This document shows positions 44,537 to 52,835 of a stretch of 64,000 bases of DNA, piece by piece. The notes below the pieces were generated by a model that was not told the origin of the DNA, did not search any database, and was given only the letters and a program-made list of their open reading frames with translations. The stretch lies in the NCBI RefSeq assembly GCF_003002955.1, contig NZ_PVTJ01000001.1:248001-312000 (forward strand), in the 5' to 3' direction. Source of the stretch: Glycomyces artemisiae. Lineage in GTDB: Bacteria; Actinomycetota; Actinomycetes; Mycobacteriales; Micromonosporaceae. Made by a program: the position numbers and the translations under genes. Position 1 is the stretch's first letter. Each line of letters begins with the position of its first letter.

Positions 44537-44829
44537 GTGGCCACATTTCTGAGGGCATCGTCCCAGGGCTTGGGTAGGGCATGGGGTGCCGAGCCAGTTC
44601 AGAGTCCGCGGAAAGCTGGGCCATGGCTCCTATATCGATGCTCGCCTGACCTGCGGCGGCCGACGCCACTGTGAGCACTTATTGCGTTATCATCACTCAA
44701 TCGCATTGGAGCGGTTCCCATATGCTTCTGGCTCGACAACGCCGGAGGACCGGCCGAACCACCGCGGTGAGTGTCCTGTCCTAGTTGTCGGCATTGAAGC
44801 CGTGGCCATGAACCGCCTGATGGAGCAAC

Positions 44830-46553
44830 TTGAGCACCCCCGCTTCCGACCCTAAACCCCCTTTTAAGGACCCGAAGCCGAGCGCGGAGCGCATTGTCCA
44901 GCTTGCGCAGCGAGTGCTTACAGGGGATATTCTTCTTCCCAGGTTCCAACGGAACTTCGTCTGGAGCAGAAAACAGATCATCGACCTGCTCGATTCCGTC
45001 GCCCGCAACTACCCGATCGGGAGCATGCTGCTTTGGCAGTCTCGTCAGGAGCTGGCGAACGAACGCGCGATCGCCGACCTTCCCGTCGCCGAGACCAAGC
45101 CCGACTACCCTGTGAACTACTTGCTCGACGGGCAGCAGAGACTCTCGACGATCTGCGGCGCCCTTCATTGGACCCCAGGCGATCCCATGAGTGTATGAAA
45201 CGTTGCGTATGACCTGAAAGCGGAAGCTTTCCTGCACCTTGACACGCCAGGAGAGCCGGCGCTACAAATCGTTCCTCTTCGGTATCTTTCGACCGCGTCG
45301 AAGTACTTCAGCAGACTGACCGGGCTTGACGACGAGCTCCAAGCAAGGGCGAAGGCGTTGTTTGACCGTTTCACGGACTACCAGGTCGCGACAGTGACCC
45401 TGGGCGACATGTCGATCGAAGACGTCGCCCCCGTATTTGAACGTATCAACAGCACCGGAACTCCGCTGACCATAGTCGACTTGATGCGCGCGGCTACATG
45501 GAAGCCGACCTTCGACCTTGTCGACTCCATTGACCGACTCTCGGCCTCGCTTGAGCCGAAGCAATTCGATGCGATCGACCGGAAGACGCTGCTGCGAGCT
45601 ATCGCTTCAGCCGCGGGCCATGGGTTCGACTCTGCATCGATTGACGATCTCCGGCACCGTAGCAAGGAGGATCTTCTCGCGGCAGTCAATGCAGTTGAAG
45701 CGGCTGCCAAGCGCACCAGCGACTTCCTTGCCACCGAGATCGGTGTGCCCGGCGCACGGGCGTTGCCGTACGTCAACCAATTCGCAGTCTTGTGCGAGCT
45801 GTTCCGGCAACTCCCCTCCCCAACGTCGAAGCAGTACGACCAAGTAATCCGATGGTTCTGGCGAACCACTCTCGGAAGCTACTTCGGCGGCTGGAATACT
45901 GGCCAGATGACCGCGGATCGTGACGCTGTCACCGCGTTCGCGAACGGCGACACCTCGAGCATCCAAACCTCGGCGTCGGCGCCTGCGGCGTCGATCTGGT
46001 CGACCCGAGACTTCCGCTCTAACAGTGCGACATCGAAGATGATGGCGCTTATGCTAGGCCAGAAGAAGCCCGTCGACCTCATCACCGGCCAGGCGATCGA
46101 CGTGGCCAAGGCGTTGGCCTGGAACAACGACAAAGAGTTCCATCACTTCTTTCCTCGCGGATTCTTGAAGTCGACCAATATCGCAAAGAAGACGAATGTC
46201 ATCGCCAACATCGTGATGCTTACCTCGATGAGTAATATTCGCATTCGAGATCGAGCGCCATCCGAGTACTTGCGATCCATATCGCAAACGGTCGGTGAGG
46301 GAGTTCTCCGATCTCGGCTTCGGTCTTGCATGGTGCCTGAAGCCGCCTATGAGGCGGCGCTGGCTGACGACTACATGGGGTTTCTTGCCGCTCGTTCCAG
46401 TCACTTGCAAGAGGAAGCGCTTCGCTTGGCCGGGCTCGACGACCCTGATGCGAGGCTCTTCTTATCGAGTTTAGTGATGCGGTTCAGGCGGGGACCGCGA
46501 TGTTGTGCAATATCGAGGAGAACGGTATCGGCCGCTCCAAGCGGTCGGAATGA
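44830..46553 (+). pseudogene. Broken DUF262/HNH (GmrSD-like) nuclease gene
   Basis: The reading frame encodes an N-terminal DUF262 domain (LLPRFQRNFVWSRKQIIDLLDSV, in parts, and the hallmark LDGQQRLSTI), a middle with VFERINSTGTPLTIVDLMRAATW, and a C-terminal HNH/DUF1524-type motif EFHHFFPRGFL followed by ANIVMLTSMSNIRIRDRAPSEYL. These match modification-dependent GmrSD-type nucleases. It is interrupted by TGA at 45196-45198, where the family expects Trp (DPMSV-W-NVAYDL). A second lesion is likely near 46450: the current frame runs through a terminator, while the next frame gives a plausible tail ending at 46553. The start is TTG at 44830 with GGAG upstream. GC is lower than the flanks. Readthrough could in principle rescue the first lesion. 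Confidence 0.82.
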
Positions 46554-46555
46554 CG

Positions 46556-46583
46556 AAAGGCCGGTCATTTTCGATCGGCCTTT
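46556..46583 (+). terminator. Terminator after the DUF262 pseudogene
   Basis: AAAGGCCGGTC pairs with GATCGGCCTTT (one G-T pair) and runs into CTGTG. It is nearly the same as the element at 47860. Confidence 0.75.
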
Positions 46584-46675
46584 CTGTGCCGGCTCAGCTG
46601 ATCAGGGCCTTTGCGTGTCTGTTCTCGCAGGCAGAAGATCTCTGCGGGCGGGTTGGTCAACTTAGATCTCAGCGA

Positions 46676-46694
46676 ACTTAGATATGATCTAAGT
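46676..46694. repeat. Palindrome upstream of the ATPase remnant
   Basis: ACTTAGAT-ATG-ATCTAAGT is a perfect 8-bp inverted repeat, and a third ACTTAGATC half-site lies at 46659-46667. It may be an old operator. Confidence 0.4.
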
Positions 46695-46798
46695 CAGAGA
46701 CTGGACTGCCGAGGCTGTGTTTTCAGGCGAGCAGGGGCGGTAGCGCCGAAACGCTGGAACTGTCATGGTCGCGCTTCGCGTCTCCGATCTTCCCGGAG

Positions 46799-47075
46799 CC
46801 GAGGCGCTCCCGAGCGCCGTGGCTGGAGGCGTTCGAACTTCTCGCGCTCGCGCTGCTCCACGGCCGCGCCTCGATTGTGGTCGTCGATGAGGTCTCCTGG
46901 CTGTTCCAGCAGAATGCGCGGCTTGAAGACTCTCTGTAGACCGCGTGGAACCGCCTCCTGCGAAGCAAACCCGTGCTCCTGCTCCTGGTCGGCAGCGACC
47001 CCCACATGATGGAGGCATTCGTCGGCTACGGCCGTCCGCTTTACGACCGGACCGATTCGATGGTGGTAGCCGCTG
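46799..47075 (+). pseudogene. Decayed AAA ATPase (DUF234-type) fragment
   Basis: One frame reads ASIVVVDEVSWLFQQNARLEDSL, then an in-frame TAG at 46937-46939, then TAWNRLLRSKPVLLLLVGSDPHMMEAF and GYGRPLYDRTDSMVV (each shown in part). This matches the Walker B and sensor segment of ATPases that carry a DUF234 domain, in which LQTAWDR spans the break, so CAG to TAG is the simplest lesion. The Walker A part and the C-terminal domain are missing. It is a remnant of a defence- or mobile-element-type ATPase. Confidence 0.75.
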
Positions 47076-47195
47076 GATCCTGCGGACACCGCGAAACTGA
47101 CCGGTTCCCAACGATCGAGGGTATCTGCCGCTTGGAACTAGCAACGCCGTATGACAAGAAGACGAGAGGGCGGTCGATCTTCTCGCCCGGGCTTT

Positions 47196-47453
47196 TCAGC
47201 GCTCGGAGGTCTCCGCGTCCCGGCACCCCTGGCGCCAGGTCTCCATGAGCTGCATGCCCTGCAAGTTGATGATGACTCCCAGCGCGAACATCAACCCCGC
47301 CCCGGGGAGTGCCACCAAGAACCCGAACCCATAGGTCCCGAAGCTCGCAAAGAGCCCCAGCAACAGCGTCAACACTCCGATGGCGAACATCCACCCGGCA
47401 GCTTTCCCCGCCCGCTTGACCGCCTTCTCGATTTCATCGTCGAATTCCCTCAT
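47196..47453 (-). CDS. Small two-span membrane protein (85 aa)
   Basis: Basic and amphipathic N-terminus (MREFDDEIEKAVKRAGKAAGW), two hydrophobic segments (MFAIGVLTLLLGLFASFGTY and FLVALPGAGLMFALGVII) and a short charged tail. ATG at 47453 is chosen over an upstream start that would add Gly/Pro-rich sequence. No known domain. It is divergent from another small membrane protein. Confidence 0.6.
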   Translation of the reverse strand: MREFDDEIEKAVKRAGKAAGWMFAIGVLTLLLGLFASFGTYGFGFLVALPGAGLMFALGVIINLQGMQLMETWRQGCRDAETSER

Positions 47454-47570
47454 GCCCCCACCATATGGGCCGCAGCCCGTATTCGGGGTCCCGGCGATCC
47501 TCGAAAGGCCGGGCCCGGCTCGCCCGTTCGTGCGCTTCCCAGCCCGTCCGGCCCCATCTACCGTCAACGG

Positions 47571-47840
47571 ATGGACGACAGAAAACCTCTCGACAACCCC
47601 TTGCTCACCGGGATGATCTCCACCGGTGTCGGCGCGCTCGTTCTGGGCACCGTGATCTGGATCGCCACGACGGACTTCGACCCAAGCTCATACAGCGGCA
47701 TGGACGAGTCCAACCCGGCCGGCCAGTTCATCGGCGCTTCGATCGCCGGCTTCGGCCTCATGCTTCTCGCCCTTGCCTGGACTGCGGCCGTGGTCTGCCG
47801 CCAGCTCCTCGACATCTCCACCCCCGCCGACAAGCCGTGA
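47571..47840 (+). CDS. Small two-span membrane protein (89 aa)
   Basis: MDDRKPLDNPLLTG followed by a span (MISTGVGALVLGTVIWIA), a polar acidic loop (TTDFDPSSYSGMDESNPAGQ) and a second span (FIGASIAGFGLMLLALAWTAAVV). No domain is recognised. It lies 117 bases from the divergent small membrane protein and 20 bases before a strong terminator adjoining tRNA-Asn. Confidence 0.6.
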   Translation: MDDRKPLDNPLLTGMISTGVGALVLGTVIWIATTDFDPSSYSGMDESNPAGQFIGASIAGFGLMLLALAWTAAVVCRQLLDISTPADKP

Positions 47841-47859
47841 CCAGAACCGAGAAAAAAGC

Positions 47860-47887
47860 AAAGGCCGGTCATGAATGACCGGCCTTT
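47860..47887 (+). terminator. Terminator between small membrane protein and tRNA-Asn
   Basis: AAAGGCCGGTCAT and ATGACCGGCCTTT form a perfect 13-bp stem with a two-base loop. The stem plus CTGTG tail recurs at 46556-46590. Confidence 0.9.
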
Positions 47888-47896
47888 CTGTGTCTG

Positions 47897-47969
47897 CTCC
47901 CCAACTTGGACTCGAACCAAGAACCTGCCGATTAACAGTCGGCTGCTCTGCCAATTGAGCTATTGGGGA
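47897..47969 (-). tRNA. tRNA-Asn (anticodon GTT)
   Basis: A full cloverleaf of 73 bases: acceptor TCCCCAA/TTGGGGA, D-arm GCTC..GAGC, anticodon loop CTGTTAA with GTT, and T-arm with GTTCGAGTC. CCA is not encoded. It borders the accessory region. Confidence 0.97.
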
Positions 47970-48193
47970 ATGGTTCTGCCGTGGTGGCGAACCGGATACG
48001 AGAGTACAGGAGGGGAGGGGGCGGGTGCCACGGGGGTGGGTGTGGTGTGGGTCCTCGGGTGGGTGGAATCGGGGGTGCGTTTCGTGCTTGGGCGGGCGGG
48101 GCACCCCGGGATGCGGCAGAATGGCCGCTGTGTGCGGGGGACGCACGGATAACGAGGAGCGTCCGGCCCGAGGGCCGGCCGGGGGAGGCAATT

Positions 48194-48526
48194 ATGCGGA
48201 AGTGGTATCTCGTGGCCGGGTTCGCGGTCGGGTACATCCTGGGGGCGAAGGCGGGCCGCGAGCGGTACGACCAGATCGTCGACTACACGCGCCGGGTGGC
48301 CGGCAATGACAAGGTCCAGCAGGTCGCCTCGTCTGTGCGCAACCAGGCGGGGAAGGCCGTGAACGCGGCGCAGGACAAGATCAAGGACACGAAGTTCGGC
48401 GAGATCATCGAGAACTTCACCACCAGCGCCGACGAGCCCCCGAAGGCCGAGCCCTGGGACTCCGCCGGGGTCACCACCCCTGCGCGGAGTGAACGGGCCC
48501 TTCGCGAGGACTCTCCGGGTTTTTGA
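48194..48526 (+). CDS. YtxH-like small membrane protein (110 aa)
   Basis: An N-terminal span (WYLVAGFAVGYILGAKAG) ending in the GAKAGRERYD motif typical of YtxH-like proteins, then a long amphipathic helix (VAGNDKVQQVASSVRNQAGKAVNAAQDKIKD), and an acidic/Pro C-terminus. It follows a GGGGGAGG ribosome site. Such proteins are of unknown or stress-related function. The gene is monocistronic. Confidence 0.8.
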   Translation: MRKWYLVAGFAVGYILGAKAGRERYDQIVDYTRRVAGNDKVQQVASSVRNQAGKAVNAAQDKIKDTKFGEIIENFTTSADEPPKAEPWDSAGVTTPARSERALREDSPGF

Positions 48527-48546
48527 GTCAGAGCAGACTGAGAATG

Positions 48547-48574
48547 AAGGGCGGGATCCCGAGATCCCGCCCTT
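48547..48574. terminator. Bidirectional terminator between YtxH-like and GH3 genes
   Basis: AAGGGCGGGATC and GATCCCGCCCTT form a perfect 12-bp stem with a CCGA loop in a convergent gap. Confidence 0.88.
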
Positions 48575-48579
48575 CTCTC

Positions 48580-51057
48580 TTATCCCTCAACCAGCAAGGT
48601 TTCGAGGGGGAGGTCCGCCACGTTCCTTCCGGCCTTCACCTTCCAGGTGCCCGGGACGGTCTCCCACGAGTGGGTCTGCTCGTTCCAGAACTGCCGCGAG
48701 CGTGCTTCCAGGGGAATCGTCACTTCGACTTCTTCGCCGGGGCCCGCTTCCACCGCCTGGAAGCCTGCCAGGCGGGTTCGCTCGATGCCGCCTGCCACCT
48801 CGGCGGACTCGTCCGGGGACAGGTAGACCTGGACCACCTCTCGGCCGGTCACCGCCCCCTTGTTCCTCACCTTGACCTTGACGGTGCTGCCGACCACCTC
48901 TATCGACTCGTACGCCCAGTCGGTGTAGGACAGGCCGTGGCCGAACCAGAACGCCGGCTCGACCGTCCCCCTGCGCTGCCAGGCCCGGTAGCCGATGAAG
49001 ACGCCCTCTTCGTAGTGGAGCTTGCCCTCGTCGTCCGGGACGACCTGCGTCACGGGGGCGTCGGCGAGGGTCTTCGGCCAGGTGGTCGTCAGGCGGCCGC
49101 CCGGTTCGGCGCCGAGGAGGACCTCGGCGAGGGCGTTGCCGCCCTCCTGGCCGGGGAACCAGGTGAGGAGGATGCCGGCGACGTCGGCGGCCCAGGGCAT
49201 CTCGACCGGGGAGCCGGTGTTGACCACGACGACCGTGTTCGGGTTGGCGGCGGCGACGGCGGCGACGAGTTCGTCCTGTCGGCCGGGGAGGCGCAGGTCG
49301 GCGCGGTCGAAGCCCTCGGATTCGGTGAGGGCGGTGGTGGAGACGACGACCACGGCGATCTCGGCGCCGCGGGCGGCGGCGACGGCCTCGTCGATGAGGG
49401 TCTGCTCGTCGGGCCGCGGCTCGGTGTGCATGAGTCCGAACAGGACCGAGGGCGGGAACCCGGGCGGGAAGTCGAACGGCGTGAACTCGTGGCGCAGCTC
49501 GACCTCCTGGCCTTCGTCGAGGCGGATGCGGACGCGCTCGACGCCGGGGCCGAAGAACGCCTCGAACGGGTCGTCGCTGACGAACTCCTGGTCCTGGTCG
49601 AACACGGTCTCGCCGTCGATGACGAGCTTGTGGTGCCCGAAGCCGCGGGTGCCGAAGACGTGCTCGCCGGTCTTGGTCGCGACGTAGCGGCCCTCGACGA
49701 GCGCGTGGTCGAACTCGTCGGCGGTGAGGCCGCCGGGGACGTATCCCATCCACTTGACGTCGCCGTTGGCGAGCGGTTCGGCGGGCAGCTGCGTCCCGTC
49801 CTTCGCGACGGGCCGCGCGGTGAGCGTGAAGCCGCGGTTCGCGGCCTCGATCTGCTCGAACAGGTCGACGCCTTGGGCGTAGACGACGCGGTCGCCGAGC
49901 TTGGCCCGCAGGCCGTCGAGCGGGGAGACCACGTGCGGCGGGAACACCGTCGCGGAGCCGCCGCCCAGGACGCGGGCCTCGGCCGCGGCGGGGCCGATGA
50001 GCGCGAGGCTGTGGACGACGTCGGCGTGGAGCGGCAGGATGCGCGTCTCGTCGCCCGCGGGGACGTCGTTCTTGGCGAGGACGAAGGAGCGCCGGGCGAT
50101 CTCGCGCAGCAGCGCGTCGGGGTCCTCGATCGCCTCCAGACGCCCGGTGACCGCGGCCTCGACGCCGTCGAGAGCGCCGACACGGGCGGCGAGCTTGAGG
50201 ATGCGGCGGACGTTCGCGTCCACGGCCGCCTCGGTGGTCCGGCCCTCGCGGACCGCGTCGACCAGCGCCTTCCCGAACACGGTGAGCGGCCCGGGCATCG
50301 CGAGGTCGAGCCCTGCTTCGACGCCCTCGACGGTGTGCCGCGCGGCGCCCCAGTCGGAGACGTTGAAGCCGTCGAACCCGAACTCCTCGCGGAGGACGTC
50401 CATGAGCTCCTTGTGCGCGGTCATGGTGGTGCCGTTGACGGTGTTGTACGCGGTCATGACGCCCCACGGGTTGACCGCGGCGGCGACCATCTCGAACGGC
50501 CGCAGGTACAGCTCGCGCAGGGCCCGCTCGCCGATGACGTTGTCGACGGTGAACCGGTCGGTCTCGGCGTCGTTGGCGACGTAGTGCTTCATGGTGGTGC
50601 CGACGCCGCGCTCCTGCACGCCCGCGACGTACGCCTCGGCGATGCGCCCGGTCAGGTACGGGTCCTCGCTGAACGCCTCGAAGTGGCGCCCGCCCAGCGG
50701 CGAGCGGTGCAGGTTGATCGTCGGCGCCAGGAGCACGTCGACGTCCTTGCGGCGGGCCTCGGCGGCGAGGAGGTTCCCGGTGCGGCGCACCAGCTCCGGG
50801 TCCCAGGACGCGGCCTGCGCGGTGGGGCTGGGCAGCGCCAGGGACGGGTCGGCGGCGGTCCAGAAGCGGCCGCGCACGCCGATGGGGCCGTCGGAGACGG
50901 TCATCGACCGCAGGCCCGCGTCGGGGGCGGCGAGGGTCCGCCACATGTCGATGCCGGCCAGCAGGTCGGCCTTGGTCTCCAGGTCCAGCTTCGCGAGCGC
51001 CGCCTCGACGGCCTCCTCGTAGTCGGGCCGGTCGGCGGGGACGGTCCAGTCGCTCAT
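48580..51057 (-). CDS. Glycoside hydrolase family 3 beta-glycosidase
   Basis: An 825-residue intracellular GH3 enzyme (no signal peptide). The TIM-barrel domain carries LRSMTVSDGPIGVRG, LAPTINLHRSPLGGRHFEAFSEDPYLTG (in two parts), VKHYVAN-like MKHYVANDAETDR and the nucleophile region GFDGFNVSDWGA with the catalytic Asp. The alpha/beta sandwich, a PA14-like insert (VDIDGETVFDQDQEF region, about residues 400-560) and a C-terminal fibronectin-like domain follow, as in bacterial beta-glucosidases of this length. It removes terminal beta-linked glucose or xylose from oligosaccharides. The TetR gene is divergent, with a palindrome between. Confidence 0.94.
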   Translation of the reverse strand: MSDWTVPADRPDYEEAVEAALAKLDLETKADLLAGIDMWRTLAAPDAGLRSMTVSDGPIGVRGRFWTAADPSLALPSPTAQAASWDPELVRRTGNLLAAEARRKDVDVLLAPTINLHRSPLGGRHFEAFSEDPYLTGRIAEAYVAGVQERGVGTTMKHYVANDAETDRFTVDNVIGERALRELYLRPFEMVAAAVNPWGVMTAYNTVNGTTMTAHKELMDVLREEFGFDGFNVSDWGAARHTVEGVEAGLDLAMPGPLTVFGKALVDAVREGRTTEAAVDANVRRILKLAARVGALDGVEAAVTGRLEAIEDPDALLREIARRSFVLAKNDVPAGDETRILPLHADVVHSLALIGPAAAEARVLGGGSATVFPPHVVSPLDGLRAKLGDRVVYAQGVDLFEQIEAANRGFTLTARPVAKDGTQLPAEPLANGDVKWMGYVPGGLTADEFDHALVEGRYVATKTGEHVFGTRGFGHHKLVIDGETVFDQDQEFVSDDPFEAFFGPGVERVRIRLDEGQEVELRHEFTPFDFPPGFPPSVLFGLMHTEPRPDEQTLIDEAVAAARGAEIAVVVVSTTALTESEGFDRADLRLPGRQDELVAAVAAANPNTVVVVNTGSPVEMPWAADVAGILLTWFPGQEGGNALAEVLLGAEPGGRLTTTWPKTLADAPVTQVVPDDEGKLHYEEGVFIGYRAWQRRGTVEPAFWFGHGLSYTDWAYESIEVVGSTVKVKVRNKGAVTGREVVQVYLSPDESAEVAGGIERTRLAGFQAVEAGPGEEVEVTIPLEARSRQFWNEQTHSWETVPGTWKVKAGRNVADLPLETLLVEG

Positions 51058-51110
51058 GGCGTGCCTTTCTTCGGTCTGCGCTGCGGTGCGCCGCCCCGAG
51101 TCTGCCACCG

Positions 51111-51128
51111 CTACCGAGCGACCGGTAG
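51111..51128. promoter_or_regulatory. Palindrome between GH3 and TetR genes
   Basis: CTACCG-AGCGAC-CGGTAG is a 6-bp inverted repeat with a 6-base spacer, about 55 bases upstream of the GH3 start and 70 upstream of tetR. It is the likely operator for the adjacent TetR regulator. Confidence 0.6.
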
Positions 51129-51197
51129 TGCCTGTGGCCGAATCGTGATTATCTATGCTGGAGTGCCATCGAGACCGAGCCCAGATCGAGGCCAGCA

Positions 51198-51806
51198 ATG
51201 CCGAACCCGCCGCGACCGCACGGCGTCCGCCACGGTGCCCGCGGGCAGGCCCGCCGCGAGGAGATCGTGCGCGCCGCCATGGAGGTCATCGCCGAGCGCG
51301 GCTACCGCGGGGCCAGCCTCGCCGCCGTCGCCGAGAAGGTGGGCCTGACCCAGCAGGGCCTTCTCCACTACTTCCCGTCCAAAGAGGACTTGCTGATCGC
51401 GGTGCTCACCATGCGCGACGAATGGGACCGCGGCGACCGCGTCTCCTCCGACGGCAACCCGATGACCGTGGCCCAGACCGTCGGCGTGGTCGAGGCCAAC
51501 GCGCACCGGTCGGCGATCATCCGCACCTTCTCCGCCCTGCTCGGCGAGTCCGTCACCGAGGACCACCCGGCCGAGCCCTACTTCCGCGAGCGCTACCGCC
51601 GCGTGCGCGGCGAGATGGCCGCCACGCTGCGCGCCCAGTGGGGTGACCGGCTCCCCTCCGGGCTCACCCCGGAGGAGGTGGCGCCGCTGGTCGTGGCGAT
51701 CATGGACGGTCTCCAGTTCCAGTGGCTCCACGATCCCGAAGGCGTCGACATGCCCGCATCCTTCCGCGCGTTCCTGCGCCTCATCGACCCCGAGGCCCTC
51801 GCGTGA
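51198..51806 (+). CDS. TetR-family regulator, probably of the GH3 gene
   Basis: A 202-residue regulator with HTH in residues about 20-60 (ERGYRGASLAAVAEKVGLTQQGLLHYFPSKEDLL). The C-terminal domain (TetR_C_6-like, with DEWDRGD and a PEEVAPLVVAIMDGLQFQWLHDPEGVDM end) is usual for sugar-related TetR proteins. It is divergent from the GH3 gene and overlaps the downstream methyltransferase gene by four bases (GTGA). Confidence 0.92.
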   Translation: MPNPPRPHGVRHGARGQARREEIVRAAMEVIAERGYRGASLAAVAEKVGLTQQGLLHYFPSKEDLLIAVLTMRDEWDRGDRVSSDGNPMTVAQTVGVVEANAHRSAIIRTFSALLGESVTEDHPAEPYFRERYRRVRGEMAATLRAQWGDRLPSGLTPEEVAPLVVAIMDGLQFQWLHDPEGVDMPASFRAFLRLIDPEALA

Positions 51807-52684
51807 CGCTGCCCGCGCTCGACGCGCTCGCCTGCCCCAACTGCGGCCAGGCCCTCGACCAGGCCGACCGGCGCCTGTCCTGCCGCTCCGGCCACTCCTT
51901 CGACCTCGCCAAGCAGGGCTACGCGCCGCTGCTCGCCCCCGGCTCCAACGCCACCACCGGCGACACCGCCGACCAGGTCGCCGCCCGCGAGGAGTTCCTC
52001 TCCGCGGGCTTCTACGACCCGCTCCTGACAGCCGTCGCCGAAGCCTCGCTCACCGACGCCCCCGGCGTCGTCATCGAGCCGGGCTGCGGCACCGGCCACT
52101 ACCTCGCCGCCGCGCTCGCGGCCGCCCCCGGACGCGAGGGCATCGGCCTCGACACCTCCAAGTACGCGCTGCGGCGCTGCGCCAAACGGCAACTGCTCCA
52201 AGCGGAAACGGACGAACCGCGGCGAGCCGCCGGAACTCAGGCGCGACTCGCCGCGGTGCTCGCCGACGCGTGGAATCGACTTCCGGTACGCGACGGCGCC
52301 GCCGCCGCGGTGCTGAACGTCTTCGCTCCCCGCAACGCCGACGAGCTCGCACGCGTCCTCCACCCAAGAGGCGCTCTAGTGGTCCTGACCCCCCGGCTGG
52401 ACCACCTCCGCGAACTCGTCGACGCCTTGGACTTGCTGAGCGTCGACCCCGCCAAACCGCAGCGGACCGCCGACCAGCTCGGCTCGGTGTTCGAGGCCGA
52501 GCGGGCCGACGAGATCTCCTATTCGATTGGCCTCGGACACGAGGACGTGCGCCGGCTCGTCGGGATGGGCCCCAGCGCCCGCCACCACGGCCCCGCCGAG
52601 CTCGACGCGGCCGTCGCCGCGCTCCCCGAGCGGATCGACGTCACCGTCGCGGCGACCGTCGCCCGCTGGCGCCGCAAGGGCTGA
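51803..52684 (+). CDS. RlmA-like 23S rRNA (guanine-N1) methyltransferase
   Basis: A 293-residue SAM enzyme with the zinc finger of RlmA: C11, C14, C27 and H31 (CPNCG..CRSGH) followed by FDLAKQGYAPLL and GDTADQVAAREEFLSAGFYDPL. SAM motif VVIEPGCGTGHYL is at about 89-101. RlmA(I) methylates G745 and RlmA(II)/TlrB G748; the latter gives resistance to tylosin-type macrolides. The subtype cannot be fixed. It is translationally coupled to the TetR gene, which is an odd partnership and suggests shared promoter use. Confidence 0.9.
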   Translation: MTLPALDALACPNCGQALDQADRRLSCRSGHSFDLAKQGYAPLLAPGSNATTGDTADQVAAREEFLSAGFYDPLLTAVAEASLTDAPGVVIEPGCGTGHYLAAALAAAPGREGIGLDTSKYALRRCAKRQLLQAETDEPRRAAGTQARLAAVLADAWNRLPVRDGAAAAVLNVFAPRNADELARVLHPRGALVVLTPRLDHLRELVDALDLLSVDPAKPQRTADQLGSVFEAERADEISYSIGLGHEDVRRLVGMGPSARHHGPAELDAAVAALPERIDVTVAATVARWRRKG

Positions 52685-52754
52685 GAGCGGCCTGCGAGCC
52701 GACCCCTCCCGGTGCCGCGGACGAGGTCGGCCCCCGATGCCCTCCCCGTTGCAC

Positions 52755-52792
52755 GGCAAACGCTTCGCACGGAAGTCTTGTCCTCGTTTGCC
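52755..52792. promoter_or_regulatory. Inverted repeat ahead of the glutaminyl cyclase gene
   Basis: GGCAAACG and CGTTTGCC are separated by 22 bases, 44 bases before the start. It is either an operator or a hairpin ending the methyltransferase transcript. Confidence 0.4.
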
Positions 52793-52835
52793 ATGACCGA
52801 TACGGTACGAGGCATCACCCCTGAAGCACCTGGAG

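Noticed and set aside
44599-45237. 212-codon minus-strand frame across the DUF262 gene start
   Set aside because: The plus-strand DUF262 motifs are clear; this frame is antisense and has no domain.
47889-47980. att duplication of the tRNA-Asn 3' end that would mark an integrated island
   Set aside because: I found no second copy of the tRNA 3' end within the accessory region and no integrase gene.
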